Of a stretch of 64,000 nucleotides of DNA, positions 28,847 through 36,994 are shown piece after piece. Every line of letters starts with the position of its first letter. Position 1 is the stretch's first letter. Both the position numbers and the translations under genes were made by a program. The notes below the pieces were generated by a model. The model saw nothing but the letters and a program-made list of their open reading frames with translations. It was not told the DNA's origin and ran no database searches. Source of the DNA: Saprospiraceae bacterium (GTDB lineage: Bacteria; Bacteroidota; Bacteroidia; Chitinophagales; Saprospiraceae); assembly GCA_958295895.1 (NCBI GenBank), contig CATQHI010000006.1:124001-188000 (forward strand), given 5' to 3'.

Positions 28847-28854
28847 TACCTTCG
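28847..28854 (+). promoter_or_regulatory. -7-like box 5 bases before ATG (trpS)
   Basis: TACCTTCG, then CCGCC, then the ATG at 28860. Confidence 0.45.
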
Positions 28855-28859
28855 CCGCC

Positions 28860-29879
28860 ATGAGCACCGACGCCGCCGCCCCCCCCGCCCGCGCCACCAT
28901 CCTCTCCGGCATTCAGCCCACCGGCAAGCTGCACTTCGGCCGCTACTTCGGCGCCGTCGAAAACTGGAAGCGGCTGCAAGAAGATTACGACTGCCTCTAC
29001 ATGGTGGCCAATTACCACGCCATGTCGATGCCCTTTCAGGCCAAAAAACTGGCGGAAAACAGCTGGGAAATCTGTTTTCATCTCCTGGCCTGTGGCATTA
29101 AGGCCGAAAACCTGTTTATCCAGAGCCTCATCCCCGAGCACACCGAGCTGGCCTGGATTCTCAACTGCTTCACTAGCTACGGCCAGCTCGGCCGCATGAC
29201 CCAGTTCAAGGACAAGAGCGCCCAGAGCGAGGAGTTCATCTCCGCCGGGCTGTTCACCTATCCCGCCCTCCAGGCCGCCGACATCCTCATCTACAAGGCC
29301 GGTGTCGTGCCCGTAGGTAAGGACCAGGAGCAGCACCTGGAGCTCACCCGCGACATCGCCCAGCGCTTCAACAACTTCGCCGGCCAGGACTTTTTCCCCA
29401 TCCCCGAAGCCCTCTATACTGCCGTTCCCAAAGTGATGAGCACCGCCGACCCCAGCCGCAAGATGAGCGCCAGCCAGGGTGATAAGCACAACATCGACGT
29501 CTTTGCCGACGAGGCCCGCATCCGCAAGCAGGTCCGCTCCGCTGTCACCGATACGGGAGCCACCGACGCAGCCGGGGCCGCAGGTGCCATGTCGGATGGC
29601 GTGGCCAACCTATTCAGCCTCCTGAGCGCCGCCGGCCAGGTCGGGGCCTATGCCTCCCTGATGCAAGACTACGAATCCGGCACGCTCCGCTACGCCGACC
29701 TCAAGGACGCCGTCGCCGACGGACTCGTCAGTATCTCCACCGAGCTACGGGCCCGCTACCAGGAGCTGAAGAAAGACCGCAGGGCGGTCAAGAACCAGAT
29801 CAAGGAGAGTAGCTTCGAGATTCGGAAGCGGGCGCAGACTACGGTGCGGGAGGTGAAGCAGATTTGCGGCCTGGCGTAA
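28860..29879 (+). CDS. trpS: Tryptophanyl-tRNA synthetase
   Basis: A 339-residue class I synthetase that charges tRNA-Trp. The HIGH-equivalent is GIQPTGKLHFGRYFGA (near 18-33), the KMSKS-equivalent KMSASQGDK (near 201-209), and other marks are DYDCLYMVANYHAM, MTQFKDKS, YPALQAADILIYKA and VPVGKDQEQHLELTRDIA. A Gly/Ala-rich stretch TGATDAAGAAGAMSDG just after the KMSAS region is encoded partly by a copy of the dispersed 20-bp motif (29570-29589); this loop normally varies, so activity should be intact. A palindrome follows the stop codon. Confidence 0.95.
   Translation: MSTDAAAPPARATILSGIQPTGKLHFGRYFGAVENWKRLQEDYDCLYMVANYHAMSMPFQAKKLAENSWEICFHLLACGIKAENLFIQSLIPEHTELAWILNCFTSYGQLGRMTQFKDKSAQSEEFISAGLFTYPALQAADILIYKAGVVPVGKDQEQHLELTRDIAQRFNNFAGQDFFPIPEALYTAVPKVMSTADPSRKMSASQGDKHNIDVFADEARIRKQVRSAVTDTGATDAAGAAGAMSDGVANLFSLLSAAGQVGAYASLMQDYESGTLRYADLKDAVADGLVSISTELRARYQELKKDRRAVKNQIKESSFEIRKRAQTTVREVKQICGLA
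29570..29589 (+). repeat. Dispersed 20-bp motif inside trpS
   Basis: AGCCGGGGCCGCAGGTGCCA, with core GGGGCCGCAGGTGC intact. In frame it encodes part of AGAAGAM. Confidence 0.65.
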
Positions 29880-29882
29880 GAA

Positions 29883-29904
29883 GCGGCTTGCAGCCGCATC
29901 GTAC
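29883..29904. repeat. Repeated palindrome (copy 2)
   Basis: GCGGCTTGCAGCCGC followed by ATCGTAC, as at 7114-7136. It lies between convergent trpS and gntP and is probably a terminator. Confidence 0.5.
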
Positions 29905-29907
29905 CCC

Positions 29908-31218
29908 CTACACCACCAGACTAAGCCCCAGGCAACCCAGCAGCCCGATCACGCTCACCACCGTCTCCATCACCGTCCAACTCCGCAGCGTCTGCGTCAC
30001 CGTCAGGCCGAAGTACTCCTTGAAGAGCCAGAAGCCCGTATCGTTGACGTGGCTACAGGTCAGGCTACCCGCGCCGACGGCCAGTACCAGCAGTTCCGGA
30101 GCCACCGTGCCTCCGGAGGCCAGCGGCAGTACGATGCCGGCCGCCGTGATGGCCGCCACCGTCGCCGAGCCTAGGGTAATACGCAGCGCCGCGGCAATGA
30201 GCCAGGCAATAATGAGAGGGTGAGCGTTAAAGCCCTCAAGGGTAGTCACGATGTACGTACTTGTGCCGCTATCCACTAGCACCTGCTTAAAGGCCCCGCC
30301 GCCGGCAATGATGAGCAGTACGGCCGCCATCGGGGCCAATTGAGTGCCTACCCGACCCATGAGGTTACCGACCGATTGACCGGTCTGCCGGCCCAACACG
30401 ACCATGGCTACGATTACACCAAGGAGGAGGGCCACCGTGGCATCCCCGACGAGCAGGAGCCAGGGCACTACACCAGCTAGGTCACTGACCGACCGTAGTA
30501 CGGCGATCCCCGCCAGCAGCAGCACCGGTAATAAGGCGCACAGTACGCTACTGGTAAAGGAGGGGAGGTGGGTGGGGGTCTCCGCCTCGTCAAGTACCGC
30601 CGCGCCGGTTGTTTGCGGCATACCCCGCAGCGTCTGGGCGAAGAGCGGACCGGCAATGACCACCGAGGGTACGGCCAGGATCAGCCCGTACAGTAAGGTT
30701 TTTCCCAGATCCGCTCCGAAGGTACCCGCAATAAGTACCGGCGCCGGGTGGGGGGGAAGAAAGCCGTGGGTTACGGAAAGCGAGGCTACGGAGGCAACGG
30801 CGACCATCGCCAGGGGCAGCCCCGTTTTTTTCGCCGTGGCAAAAATGATGGGAGCCATCATTACAAAGGCCACCGAATAGAAGAGTGGAATACCGATGAG
30901 AAAACCCACCAGACAGAGGCCCCACACCACCGAGCTACCGCGGTGCCGACCGAGCAGCTTATCGGTGATTACCTGCGCCGCGCCGGTCTCGGCAATTACA
31001 CCCCCAAGGGCTGCCCCCAGTCCGAGGATCAGCGCTAGATCGCCCAGCGTACCCCCCACGCCCGAGGTGACGGAGCTGATGGTGGCCTCGGCCGTCATGC
31101 CCAACCCAAGCCCCGCGCCGATCGCCACCAGCACCAGGGCGATGAAGGGGTGCCACTTGAGAAAAACGATCAGAGTGAGTAGGGCTACTACGGCCAGGAA
31201 GGTGATGAGCAGGGGCAT
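29908..31218 (-). CDS. Gluconate:H+ symporter, GntP family
   Basis: A 436-residue transporter with about 12-14 hydrophobic helices. Typical GntP motifs are LVAIGAGLGLGM, GVGGTLGDLALILGLGAALGGVIAETGAAQVI, GLPLAMVAVASVASLSVTHGFLPPHPAPV (the conserved T-HGF-PPHPAP block) and LVLAVGAGSLTCSHVNDTGFWLFKEYFGL (conserved VNDxGFW). It imports gluconate or a related sugar acid with protons. No gluconate kinase is seen nearby, so the substrate is open. A -7-like TATCTTCC sits 3 bases before the ATG. Confidence 0.92.
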   Translation of the reverse strand: MPLLITFLAVVALLTLIVFLKWHPFIALVLVAIGAGLGLGMTAEATISSVTSGVGGTLGDLALILGLGAALGGVIAETGAAQVITDKLLGRHRGSSVVWGLCLVGFLIGIPLFYSVAFVMMAPIIFATAKKTGLPLAMVAVASVASLSVTHGFLPPHPAPVLIAGTFGADLGKTLLYGLILAVPSVVIAGPLFAQTLRGMPQTTGAAVLDEAETPTHLPSFTSSVLCALLPVLLLAGIAVLRSVSDLAGVVPWLLLVGDATVALLLGVIVAMVVLGRQTGQSVGNLMGRVGTQLAPMAAVLLIIAGGGAFKQVLVDSGTSTYIVTTLEGFNAHPLIIAWLIAAALRITLGSATVAAITAAGIVLPLASGGTVAPELLVLAVGAGSLTCSHVNDTGFWLFKEYFGLTVTQTLRSWTVMETVVSVIGLLGCLGLSLVV

Positions 31219-31221
31219 GGG

Positions 31222-31229
31222 GGAAGATA
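31222..31229 (-). promoter_or_regulatory. -7-like box 3 bases before ATG (gntP-type gene)
   Basis: TATCTTCC on the minus strand, then CCC, then the ATG at 31218. Confidence 0.4.
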
Positions 31230-31254
31230 GGCCTCTCTACTCGTCTGACGAAGG

Positions 31255-31479
31255 CTACGCGTTGTTCCCGTCGCTCATATCCACCGAGAACGTAATCTTC
31301 ACGTTCACGCGGTACATACCCACCTTGCCGTTCTCGACGGTGACAGACTGCTCACGCACGTAGGCGCTCTGAATGTTGCGTACGCTCTTGCTGGTTTCGG
31401 AAACGGCGCTCTGGACGGCCTCCTCGAAGCTGTTAGAGCTTTCGGCGAGGACCTCGATGACTTTCATTACACTGGCCAT
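31255..31479 (-). CDS. Dodecin-family flavin-binding protein
   Basis: A 74-residue protein with the dodecin pattern: VMKVIEVLAESSNSFEEAVQSAVSETSKSVRNIQSAYV (beta-alpha) then two strands VTVENGKVGMYRVNVKITFSVD. Dodecins assemble as hollow dodecamers that store flavins or other cofactors in the cytoplasm. The residue stacking on the flavin is Trp in archaeal forms; here the equivalent position in NIQSAYVREQS has no Trp, so ligand binding may differ. Start ATG 31479 (MASVMKV) or 31467. Confidence 0.88.
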   Translation of the reverse strand: MASVMKVIEVLAESSNSFEEAVQSAVSETSKSVRNIQSAYVREQSVTVENGKVGMYRVNVKITFSVDMSDGNNA

Positions 31480-31500
31480 GGTAGACTAAAATTAATTGGG

Positions 31501-33555
31501 TTAGTTAGTAAAAAGACCCAGCAGCACCAGACTGGCACCGCGGGCACGTTCTACTTCCAAGCGCAGCCGGTAGGGGCCAGGTTCGGTCACTTCGTAGTCT
31601 AACATGGGGTACGCGTCCCCCTCGCGGTCGACGCGTAGTATTTCGGGCGAGTCACCGGCCAGGTATAGGTCGATGTCCTGCACGGATTCCGGACCGGTGG
31701 CGGCGAAGAAATAGCGCCCCGTCCCGAGCCGGAGGTTTTCTACGGTGGCCCCCTCTCCCTCCTCGAGGAGGTAACCGAAGACACACCAGCTGTCCGGCCC
31801 GCCACGGAAGGTCCTGGCACCGCCCGCCGCCCGCACTGCACCCGCGGCCGCGCCAAATTGCTGGCTGACCTCGCGAAAGGCCGCATCGGGTAGCGATACG
31901 CCGAACGAGCGCAGCATACCCAGTGCCACCAGTGCCGTCGCGGAGTCACCACTCACGTAGTGGAGTTGGATGGTAAAGGTGGCCGCCGTGTCGACGGTGA
32001 GCTCCACGATGGGCGTCTGGTCGGACTCGGTATCCGCGCCCACGATCGCGCCGCTCGCGTCACGTACCAGGAGGTCAAGATCGGTGGTGCCGGGCGCGGC
32101 GGAGGCAATAAAGATGTACTTGCGGGCCACCCGGAGCTGTACCTCCAGGCTCACGGTCTTGCTACGCTCCAGCTGCGTGGCGGCCAGACACAGCCCCGGT
32201 CGCCAGTCGGTACCCGAAACGGCGACCATGAGGTTACACTTGGCGTAGAGGCCGTCGAGGGTCTCGTTGAGGCGATCGGCACTGGACCAGGACTGGGCCG
32301 ACACCGGTAGAGCAAAGAGCAGAAATAAGAGTAAGCGCAGAAGGAGGTCGGTGGTGCGGCGGGCGGCTCCGGCATTGGCGGTCAGGTAATCATGCTGGGC
32401 CTGCTGCGCCGCGGCGTAGGCAGCCGGGTCACGGAGCTCCTGCAGCCGCTCGCTTAGCTCCCCAGCACTCCCGACCGAGAAGGCCCCGCCCCGCGCCACA
32501 GCCGCCCGCGCTTCGGGAAACTTCGCGTAGCGCGGGCCGAACAGCCCCGGCAGGCCGTAGCTCATCGGCTCCAGGGTATTGTGCAGGCCGGAGCCGTACC
32601 CGCCGCCGATGAAGGCCACCGTACCGTAGCGGTAGGCCCGGCTGAGGATGCCGATGGTGTCGAGCAGCATGACACGTTTGCCCCGCGGCGTACCTGTATA
32701 CCGCTCGGCGTCAAACTGCTGCTGCCAGGCAATGAGTTGCTGCTCGTCGAGCTGGTGGGGGGCCAGAACCAGTCGCCACTCCGCCGGTTGGGCCGACCAG
32801 GCTCCGGTGATGACCTCCACGTCCTGCGGCCAGACGGAGCCGGCCAGCAGGGTAGGGTGGCCGGCGGTGAAGTCGGCGAGGCGCTGATCGGCGAAGGGCT
32901 GCGCGGCGAGGGCGCGGGTGCGGTCGATGCGAGGATCACCGGTCACCGTCACCCGGTCGATGCCGATGCCTGCCAGCAACTTGCGGTCTTCCTCGGTTTG
33001 TACCAGCAGATGGTCGAAGACGTGTAGCATCCGTCGGTAGAAGCCGCCGTAGGGCCGAAAGAATAATTGCCCGGGGCGGAAGCTGCCGGCAATGAGGAAG
33101 GTGGGCACCCCGGCAGCCCGCAGGCTGTGAAGGTGATAGTACCAGAACTCGTACTTGACGAATACCGCCAGGCGGGGGCGGAGTAGCTCGATCCAGGCAG
33201 CTGCTCTACGGGGCGTATCGGTAGGCAGGTAAGTGACCACCTCCGCCAGTTCCGTACCCCGGCACCGCTCGTAGCCGCTGGGGCTAAAGAAGGTAAGCAC
33301 CACCGCCCAGCCGGGCCGGGCGATGCGCAGCGCTTCGAGTACCGGGCGGCCCTGCTCGAACTCCCCCAGGCTGGCGGCGTGCAGCCACAGGATGGGCCGC
33401 CCAGCAGCATGAAGGGCCTCGATACGGTCGCTTACGTCCTGCTCCCGGCCGGTAACCCACCTAGCGGCTTGCACACTACCCAGTCGGGCGGCGGCGGCGA
33501 TGCCCAGGTGGTAGGCGCCCGTGCCGACGCGGTAGACCAGCTCCGCCGCACTCAA
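31501..33555 (-). CDS. waaA: Kdo transferase (WaaA) fused to a secreted-type domain
   Basis: A 684-residue protein. Residues 1 to about 400 are a full WaaA/KdtA: LWLHAASLGEFEQGRPVLEAL, VKYEFWYYHLHSLRAAGVPTFLI, VTGDPRIDR, VLAPHQLDE and FIGGGYGSGLHNTLEPMSYGLPGLFGPRY. It adds Kdo from CMP-Kdo to lipid A precursor at the inner membrane. At about 403-423 a typical signal peptide appears inside the protein (LLLRLLLFLLFALPVSAQ), followed by 260 residues of beta-sandwich, PPC-like repeats (LDLLVRDASG, YFFAATGPESVQDIDLYLAG). No in-frame ATG lies at the junction, so this is either a true fusion or two genes joined by a lost stop. The start is TTG, overlapping the upstream TGA as TTGA. Confidence 0.8.
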   Translation of the reverse strand: MSAAELVYRVGTGAYHLGIAAAARLGSVQAARWVTGREQDVSDRIEALHAAGRPILWLHAASLGEFEQGRPVLEALRIARPGWAVVLTFFSPSGYERCRGTELAEVVTYLPTDTPRRAAAWIELLRPRLAVFVKYEFWYYHLHSLRAAGVPTFLIAGSFRPGQLFFRPYGGFYRRMLHVFDHLLVQTEEDRKLLAGIGIDRVTVTGDPRIDRTRALAAQPFADQRLADFTAGHPTLLAGSVWPQDVEVITGAWSAQPAEWRLVLAPHQLDEQQLIAWQQQFDAERYTGTPRGKRVMLLDTIGILSRAYRYGTVAFIGGGYGSGLHNTLEPMSYGLPGLFGPRYAKFPEARAAVARGGAFSVGSAGELSERLQELRDPAAYAAAQQAQHDYLTANAGAARRTTDLLLRLLLFLLFALPVSAQSWSSADRLNETLDGLYAKCNLMVAVSGTDWRPGLCLAATQLERSKTVSLEVQLRVARKYIFIASAAPGTTDLDLLVRDASGAIVGADTESDQTPIVELTVDTAATFTIQLHYVSGDSATALVALGMLRSFGVSLPDAAFREVSQQFGAAAGAVRAAGGARTFRGGPDSWCVFGYLLEEGEGATVENLRLGTGRYFFAATGPESVQDIDLYLAGDSPEILRVDREGDAYPMLDYEVTEPGPYRLRLEVERARGASLVLLGLFTN

Positions 33556-34358
33556 CCCAGCAGCTTTTCGCGCTGTAGGCGGTACTCGCGGGGGGTGAGG
33601 ATGCCGGCGTCGTGCAGCTCCCGCAGCTGGGTGATTTGCTCGAGCAGGTTAGGGGGCACGGCGGGTTCCTCCTCGTAGGCTTGCTCCCGGGCGGGTTCGT
33701 GACTGGGTTGCAGCTCGACGAGGTTCAGCTGGCGGTAGTTGTTGGCGCGAAAGCGGGCGTAGGCCGGACTGGTACGCAGCTCCCGCAGGGCGGGGTGGCT
33801 CTCGATCCGTTCCGGCTTGGGTAGCTTATGGGTGACCGCTACCTCCAGGGCCCGTAGAGCCTGAGGGTACTGACCCAGTAGGGCGTAGCAGCAGGCCAGG
33901 TTAAAGTGTACGACCGGATCGGTGGGGGCCTGCTCCGTAGCTTCCTGGAAGGCCTCCGTAGCCAGGTCGTAGTCGCCGGAGCGATAGTACTTGACGCCCT
34001 CGGCTTTGAGCTGATCGAGAGTAGGGCGGCGGGCGGCGGACTGCCGTTTCCAGGAGGGATGATCCAGGGAGGAGAGCACGTAGCCCGGGGCGGCCAGGGC
34101 CTGGGGGTCGTACTTCGCCGCCCAACGCTCGTAGGGCGTGGCCCAGAAGATCAGCGCGGTGATGAGGGGGGCCAGGATGAATCCGACCAGAATAAAGGGC
34201 AGCGGCATCTCCGGACCCTCCTCGGCCAGTAGGGCGATGGTACCCCAGAAGCCCACGAACTGCGCTGCACCGCGCCACCACTGCCCGAGGTAAAAACGGT
34301 GGACACCAAACACCCCCAGAAAGAAGGCAAAGAAGCCGGCCAGGTCTTTTTTCAACAT
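33552..34358 (-). CDS. TM2-domain protein with TPR-like and SHOCT-like regions
   Basis: A 268-residue protein. The N-terminal TM2 domain (about 5-75) has LAGFFAFFLGVFGVHRFYLGQWWRG and a second helix pair. A central TPR-like pair (about 125-185) reads VKYYRSGDYDLATEAFQEATEQAPTDPVVHFNLACCYALLGQYPQALRALEVA. The C-terminal about 30 residues (LLEQITQLRELHDAGILTPREYRLQREKLLG) match the SHOCT short helical motif. The ATG at 34358 was chosen because the TM2 domain starts there and a -7 box (TAGCTTTG, 34386-34393, minus) lies 27 bases upstream. The stop overlaps the WaaA TTG start. Likely a membrane-linked scaffold; function unknown. Confidence 0.8.
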   Translation of the reverse strand: MLKKDLAGFFAFFLGVFGVHRFYLGQWWRGAAQFVGFWGTIALLAEEGPEMPLPFILVGFILAPLITALIFWATPYERWAAKYDPQALAAPGYVLSSLDHPSWKRQSAARRPTLDQLKAEGVKYYRSGDYDLATEAFQEATEQAPTDPVVHFNLACCYALLGQYPQALRALEVAVTHKLPKPERIESHPALRELRTSPAYARFRANNYRQLNLVELQPSHEPAREQAYEEEPAVPPNLLEQITQLRELHDAGILTPREYRLQREKLLG

Positions 34359-34385
34359 GCGCGGAGGAAGCAGAAAGGGTAGTAG

Positions 34386-34393
34386 CAAAGCTA
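34386..34393 (-). promoter_or_regulatory. -7 box TAGCTTTG for the TM2 gene operon
   Basis: Exact TAnnTTTG match on the minus strand, 27 bases before the ATG at 34358. Confidence 0.5.
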
Positions 34394-34417
34394 ACGCCCA
34401 AACCCCGGAGCGAGTTG

Positions 34418-34999
34418 CTACAGGCGGCGGCGCTTACGGCTGCTGCGCTCGTTAAATTCTACGATGATGGCGTGCAGGTCGCGGTAGCGGTAGCCCTTGC
34501 TGCCGATTTTCTTAGCCAGGCCCGGACTGGCCTCGGCCAGAAAATCCCGCAGGTTACGCTTGTAGCCACTGCGCGGTACGGCCAGGAATTCTCCCTGCCC
34601 GTACTCCAGGTAGTACTCCGGCGGCGGCACGGTGAAGAGTCGCAGCATGCTATCGTCCACCCAGCGCCCCCCGCCCCTTGGTAGCCGGAACAGACTGATG
34701 GACTTACCCCGCACCTCCTCCTGCAAAAAGTACCACATGCCCTCGTGCTGCCGGCTTACGAAGCGCATCGATTCGCCCTGATAATTGAAGCCGAAGCCAC
34801 TGACCAGAAAGGGGTGAATATGGTACTCGTCCCCGAAGTCGTTGGTGAAGGTGATGATGTTACCCCCCGGCGCGTACTGTAGCACGTTGAGGTAGCCCGT
34901 GAGCTGAAAGCCGTCCTTGGTAAGCAGAAAACCCCGGTACGATTCAGCGGAGACCAGGGCGGTGAACAGGACAAAAAACAGGAGGTAGCAGTACCGCAT
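34418..34999 (-). CDS. Exported protein of unknown function
   Basis: A 193-residue protein with a signal peptide (MRYCYLLFFVLFTALVSAES). The mature part reads like a beta-rich small protein (YRGFLLTKDGFQLTGYLNVL, NIITFTNDFGDEYHIHPFLVSGFGFNY) and ends with a strongly basic tail (NERSSRKRRRL). Bacteroidota have many uncharacterised exported proteins of this kind, sometimes responding to metals or envelope stress. The ATG at 34999 was chosen for the signal peptide. No partner is evident. Confidence 0.6.
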   Translation of the reverse strand: MRYCYLLFFVLFTALVSAESYRGFLLTKDGFQLTGYLNVLQYAPGGNIITFTNDFGDEYHIHPFLVSGFGFNYQGESMRFVSRQHEGMWYFLQEEVRGKSISLFRLPRGGGRWVDDSMLRLFTVPPPEYYLEYGQGEFLAVPRSGYKRNLRDFLAEASPGLAKKIGSKGYRYRDLHAIIVEFNERSSRKRRRL

Positions 35000-35072
35000 C
35001 GTTCGCAAATTATGCCTCCCAAAATACCACAATAAGTCGGCTGTTCAGCAAATTCCCGACCGGAAAAGTCGG

Positions 35073-35597
35073 CTATCCGCCAAGGAGCGGCCGCACCGCC
35101 TCGCGTACATCCGGCAGCGTACGGAAATTGCGCCGGTACACGTACCGCAGCGCGTTGCGGTAGATAAAGGTGGTAGGCAGAGTGCCATCCCAGTGCTCAT
35201 CCAGCGCAGTTTTCCACTCCTGCCGCTCGTCGGTCAGCACCGCGTTAGGCAGCCCCACCTGCTGCCGGACCAGGTAGTCCGGAATGCGCGCGATGGCCGC
35301 CGTATCCGTGTCCAGGCTCACTAAGATTACCCGCAGGGGGGCGTCACGCTCTTCCTCTGCCAGCTCCTGCAACAGCGGCAGTTCCTCCAGACAGGGCTTA
35401 CACCAGGTGGCCCAGAAGTTGATCAGGTAGGTGGTGTCGTTATGTTGGCGGAAGAGGTCGGCCAGCTCGTTGTAATCAGTGTACACTCTGGGCGGGGCCG
35501 CGGGTGCAACGAGGGTGGAAACGGGGGCGGCGGGCGGGGTGGGGGTGTCGCAGCCTGCTAGTGCTAGTAAAGCGAATAGTGCTCCAATGGTACGCAT
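35073..35597 (-). CDS. TlpA/ResA-like thioredoxin-fold lipoprotein
   Basis: A 174-residue lipoprotein (lipobox LAGC, Cys16) with a Pro-rich linker and a thioredoxin fold. The active site is WATWCKPCLEE (redox WCKPC), with the cis-Pro region at GTLPTTFIYR. It would reduce or exchange disulfides in periplasmic proteins, for example during cytochrome maturation or envelope protein folding. The linker VAPAAPP is encoded by a copy of the dispersed 20-bp motif (35490-35509), as in the VanY-like lipoprotein. Confidence 0.9.
   Translation of the reverse strand: MRTIGALFALLALAGCDTPTPPAAPVSTLVAPAAPPRVYTDYNELADLFRQHNDTTYLINFWATWCKPCLEELPLLQELAEEERDAPLRVILVSLDTDTAAIARIPDYLVRQQVGLPNAVLTDERQEWKTALDEHWDGTLPTTFIYRNALRYVYRRNFRTLPDVREAVRPLLGG
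35490..35509 (+). repeat. Dispersed 20-bp motif
   Basis: GGGCGGGGCCGCGGGTGCAA, 1 mismatch; inside the TlpA-like gene on its non-coding strand. Confidence 0.75.
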
Positions 35598-35644
35598 AGT
35601 GAGTAAACGGCTGGGAGCGGTTTTGGGGTTCTGTAGCGGCGACT

Positions 35645-36307
35645 TTAGTCGCTAAGCTGCGGCAGCGGCCAGTATTCTGGTACTGGTGCTATTACCTCAA
35701 CCTCCTCCCCCTGCGGATCGGGAAAGGCCAGCGAATAAGCATGCAGCGCGATGACGTTATCCCGTACCGGCCGCATATTTCCGTAAGCTAGGTCTCCCAC
35801 GATGGGTGCGCCCACCGTAGCTAGCTGCACCCGCAGCTGGTGGAACCGCCCCGTCACCGGCCGCAGCTCGTATTCGTACAGCCCCCCGGCCTCCCGGAGT
35901 AGCCGGTAGCTTAGCCGGGCCTCCTGTCCGCCGGGTACCGGACGGGTACTAGCAAAGGCCTTTTTCCGGTCCGGTGTACGGCCCAGGTAGTGGACTAGTT
36001 CGCCCTCGGCGGCGGGCAGGGGCTTGTCCGTGACCGCCCGGTAGACCTTCCGCGTCCTGCGGGCGGCAAAGGCCTCGTTGAGCTTGACCAGGGTAGCTTT
36101 CTTACGCGCCAGCAGCAGCGCTCCACTTACGGGCCGGTCGAGCCGGTGCACGATGCCGACGTAGCCAGCCTTTTTAGCCCCCTCCCGCGTCCACTGCAGC
36201 TGCGCGCGCGCCTCCACCGTATCGTACTGAAAGTGCCGCTCGGTGGCGATACCGGCGGGTTTATTGATGACGGCCCAGCCCGGGCCCTCGCGGAGGATGT
36301 CTAGCAT
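35645..36307 (-). CDS. RluA-family RNA pseudouridine synthase
   Basis: A 220-residue enzyme with the catalytic signature GIVHRLDRPVSGALLLARK (catalytic Asp in HRLD) and other family blocks: WAVINKPAGI near the start and ITGRFHQLRVQLATVGAPIVGDLAYG near the end. No S4 domain. It isomerises uridine in rRNA or tRNA. The ATG at 36307 is preferred over a long upstream in-frame extension, which is low-complexity and overlaps the divergent gene. A -7-like TACCTTGC stands 5 bases before it. Confidence 0.9.
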   Translation of the reverse strand: MLDILREGPGWAVINKPAGIATERHFQYDTVEARAQLQWTREGAKKAGYVGIVHRLDRPVSGALLLARKKATLVKLNEAFAARRTRKVYRAVTDKPLPAAEGELVHYLGRTPDRKKAFASTRPVPGGQEARLSYRLLREAGGLYEYELRPVTGRFHQLRVQLATVGAPIVGDLAYGNMRPVRDNVIALHAYSLAFPDPQGEEVEVIAPVPEYWPLPQLSD

Positions 36308-36312
36308 GGGCG

Positions 36313-36320
36313 GCAAGGTA
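36313..36320 (-). promoter_or_regulatory. -7-like box 5 bases before ATG (rluA-type gene)
   Basis: TACCTTGC on the minus strand, then CGCCC, then the ATG at 36307. Confidence 0.45.
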
Positions 36321-36436
36321 CGTAGGCTTATCAGGGATGATAAAATAGTGGGGTTTGTGGCGGCTAGGTAGGCCGGATTAGGTGTTCTACTGCTACGACG
36401 CCGGTGCACCGTTGCAAGACGCCAAATTCTGCTACC

Positions 36437-36994
36437 ATGAGTCTGCTCAATATCCACGTGGCTAACCGCGTGAACGTCGATCCGCCCCTGTCCGCCAACC
36501 CCCTCTACCGGGCCGCCTTTCGCCTCGGGCTGGTCACCGCGTTGATCATCGCGGCCATCAATCTGGCCATCATCTACCTGACCGACGGCACGGCCCTGGA
36601 GTGGCCCCACATGTTCATCTTTGCCGTACTGTTCGGTTGTATCAATTGGGGGATGCAGTCGCACCGTAGTTGGATTACCGCCGATACCGAGGCCCAGGAC
36701 CGAGTGGTCTTCGGCATGGTCTCGGCCGGTACCGCTGCCCTAGGACTGATGGTCATCAACGGCGGTCTGGCGCTAATCAGCTATAATTTAGTGGTGAGTG
36801 AGACCTTCGCCCCCATCGATGATCTACTGGAGTTCGCGATGAGTTCTATGGCCCTTTTCCTGGGCTGTATCGTCTTCGGCCTCATCAGTTCCATCGTACT
36901 CAACTTCCGCTACGGCGGCAAGGACAAGGAGCCGGTGATGCCCAGGGATCGGTCAGGCTTTGACGATCCGCTCGAGCGCCAGGGGAAGCTGTAG
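36437..36994 (+). CDS. Four-helix membrane protein (DUF4199-like?)
   Basis: A 185-residue protein with four membrane helices (about 28-50, 57-75, 95-118 and 135-160) and a hydrophilic C-terminus. The pattern of an N-terminal short soluble arm, paired helices and the motif NWGMQSHRS between helices 2 and 3 recalls DUF4199 proteins of Bacteroidota, but this is tentative. The last 42 bp overlap the 3' end of the convergent mprF gene. The ATG at 36437 was chosen since upstream residues look non-coding. Confidence 0.55.
   Translation: MSLLNIHVANRVNVDPPLSANPLYRAAFRLGLVTALIIAAINLAIIYLTDGTALEWPHMFIFAVLFGCINWGMQSHRSWITADTEAQDRVVFGMVSAGTAALGLMVINGGLALISYNLVVSETFAPIDDLLEFAMSSMALFLGCIVFGLISSIVLNFRYGGKDKEPVMPRDRSGFDDPLERQGKL

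Noticed and set aside
36308-36664. A 119-codon N-terminal extension of the RluA-type gene
   Set aside because: The translation is low-complexity, overlaps the divergent membrane-protein gene, and the family N-terminus starts at the ATG at 36307 with its own -7-like box.
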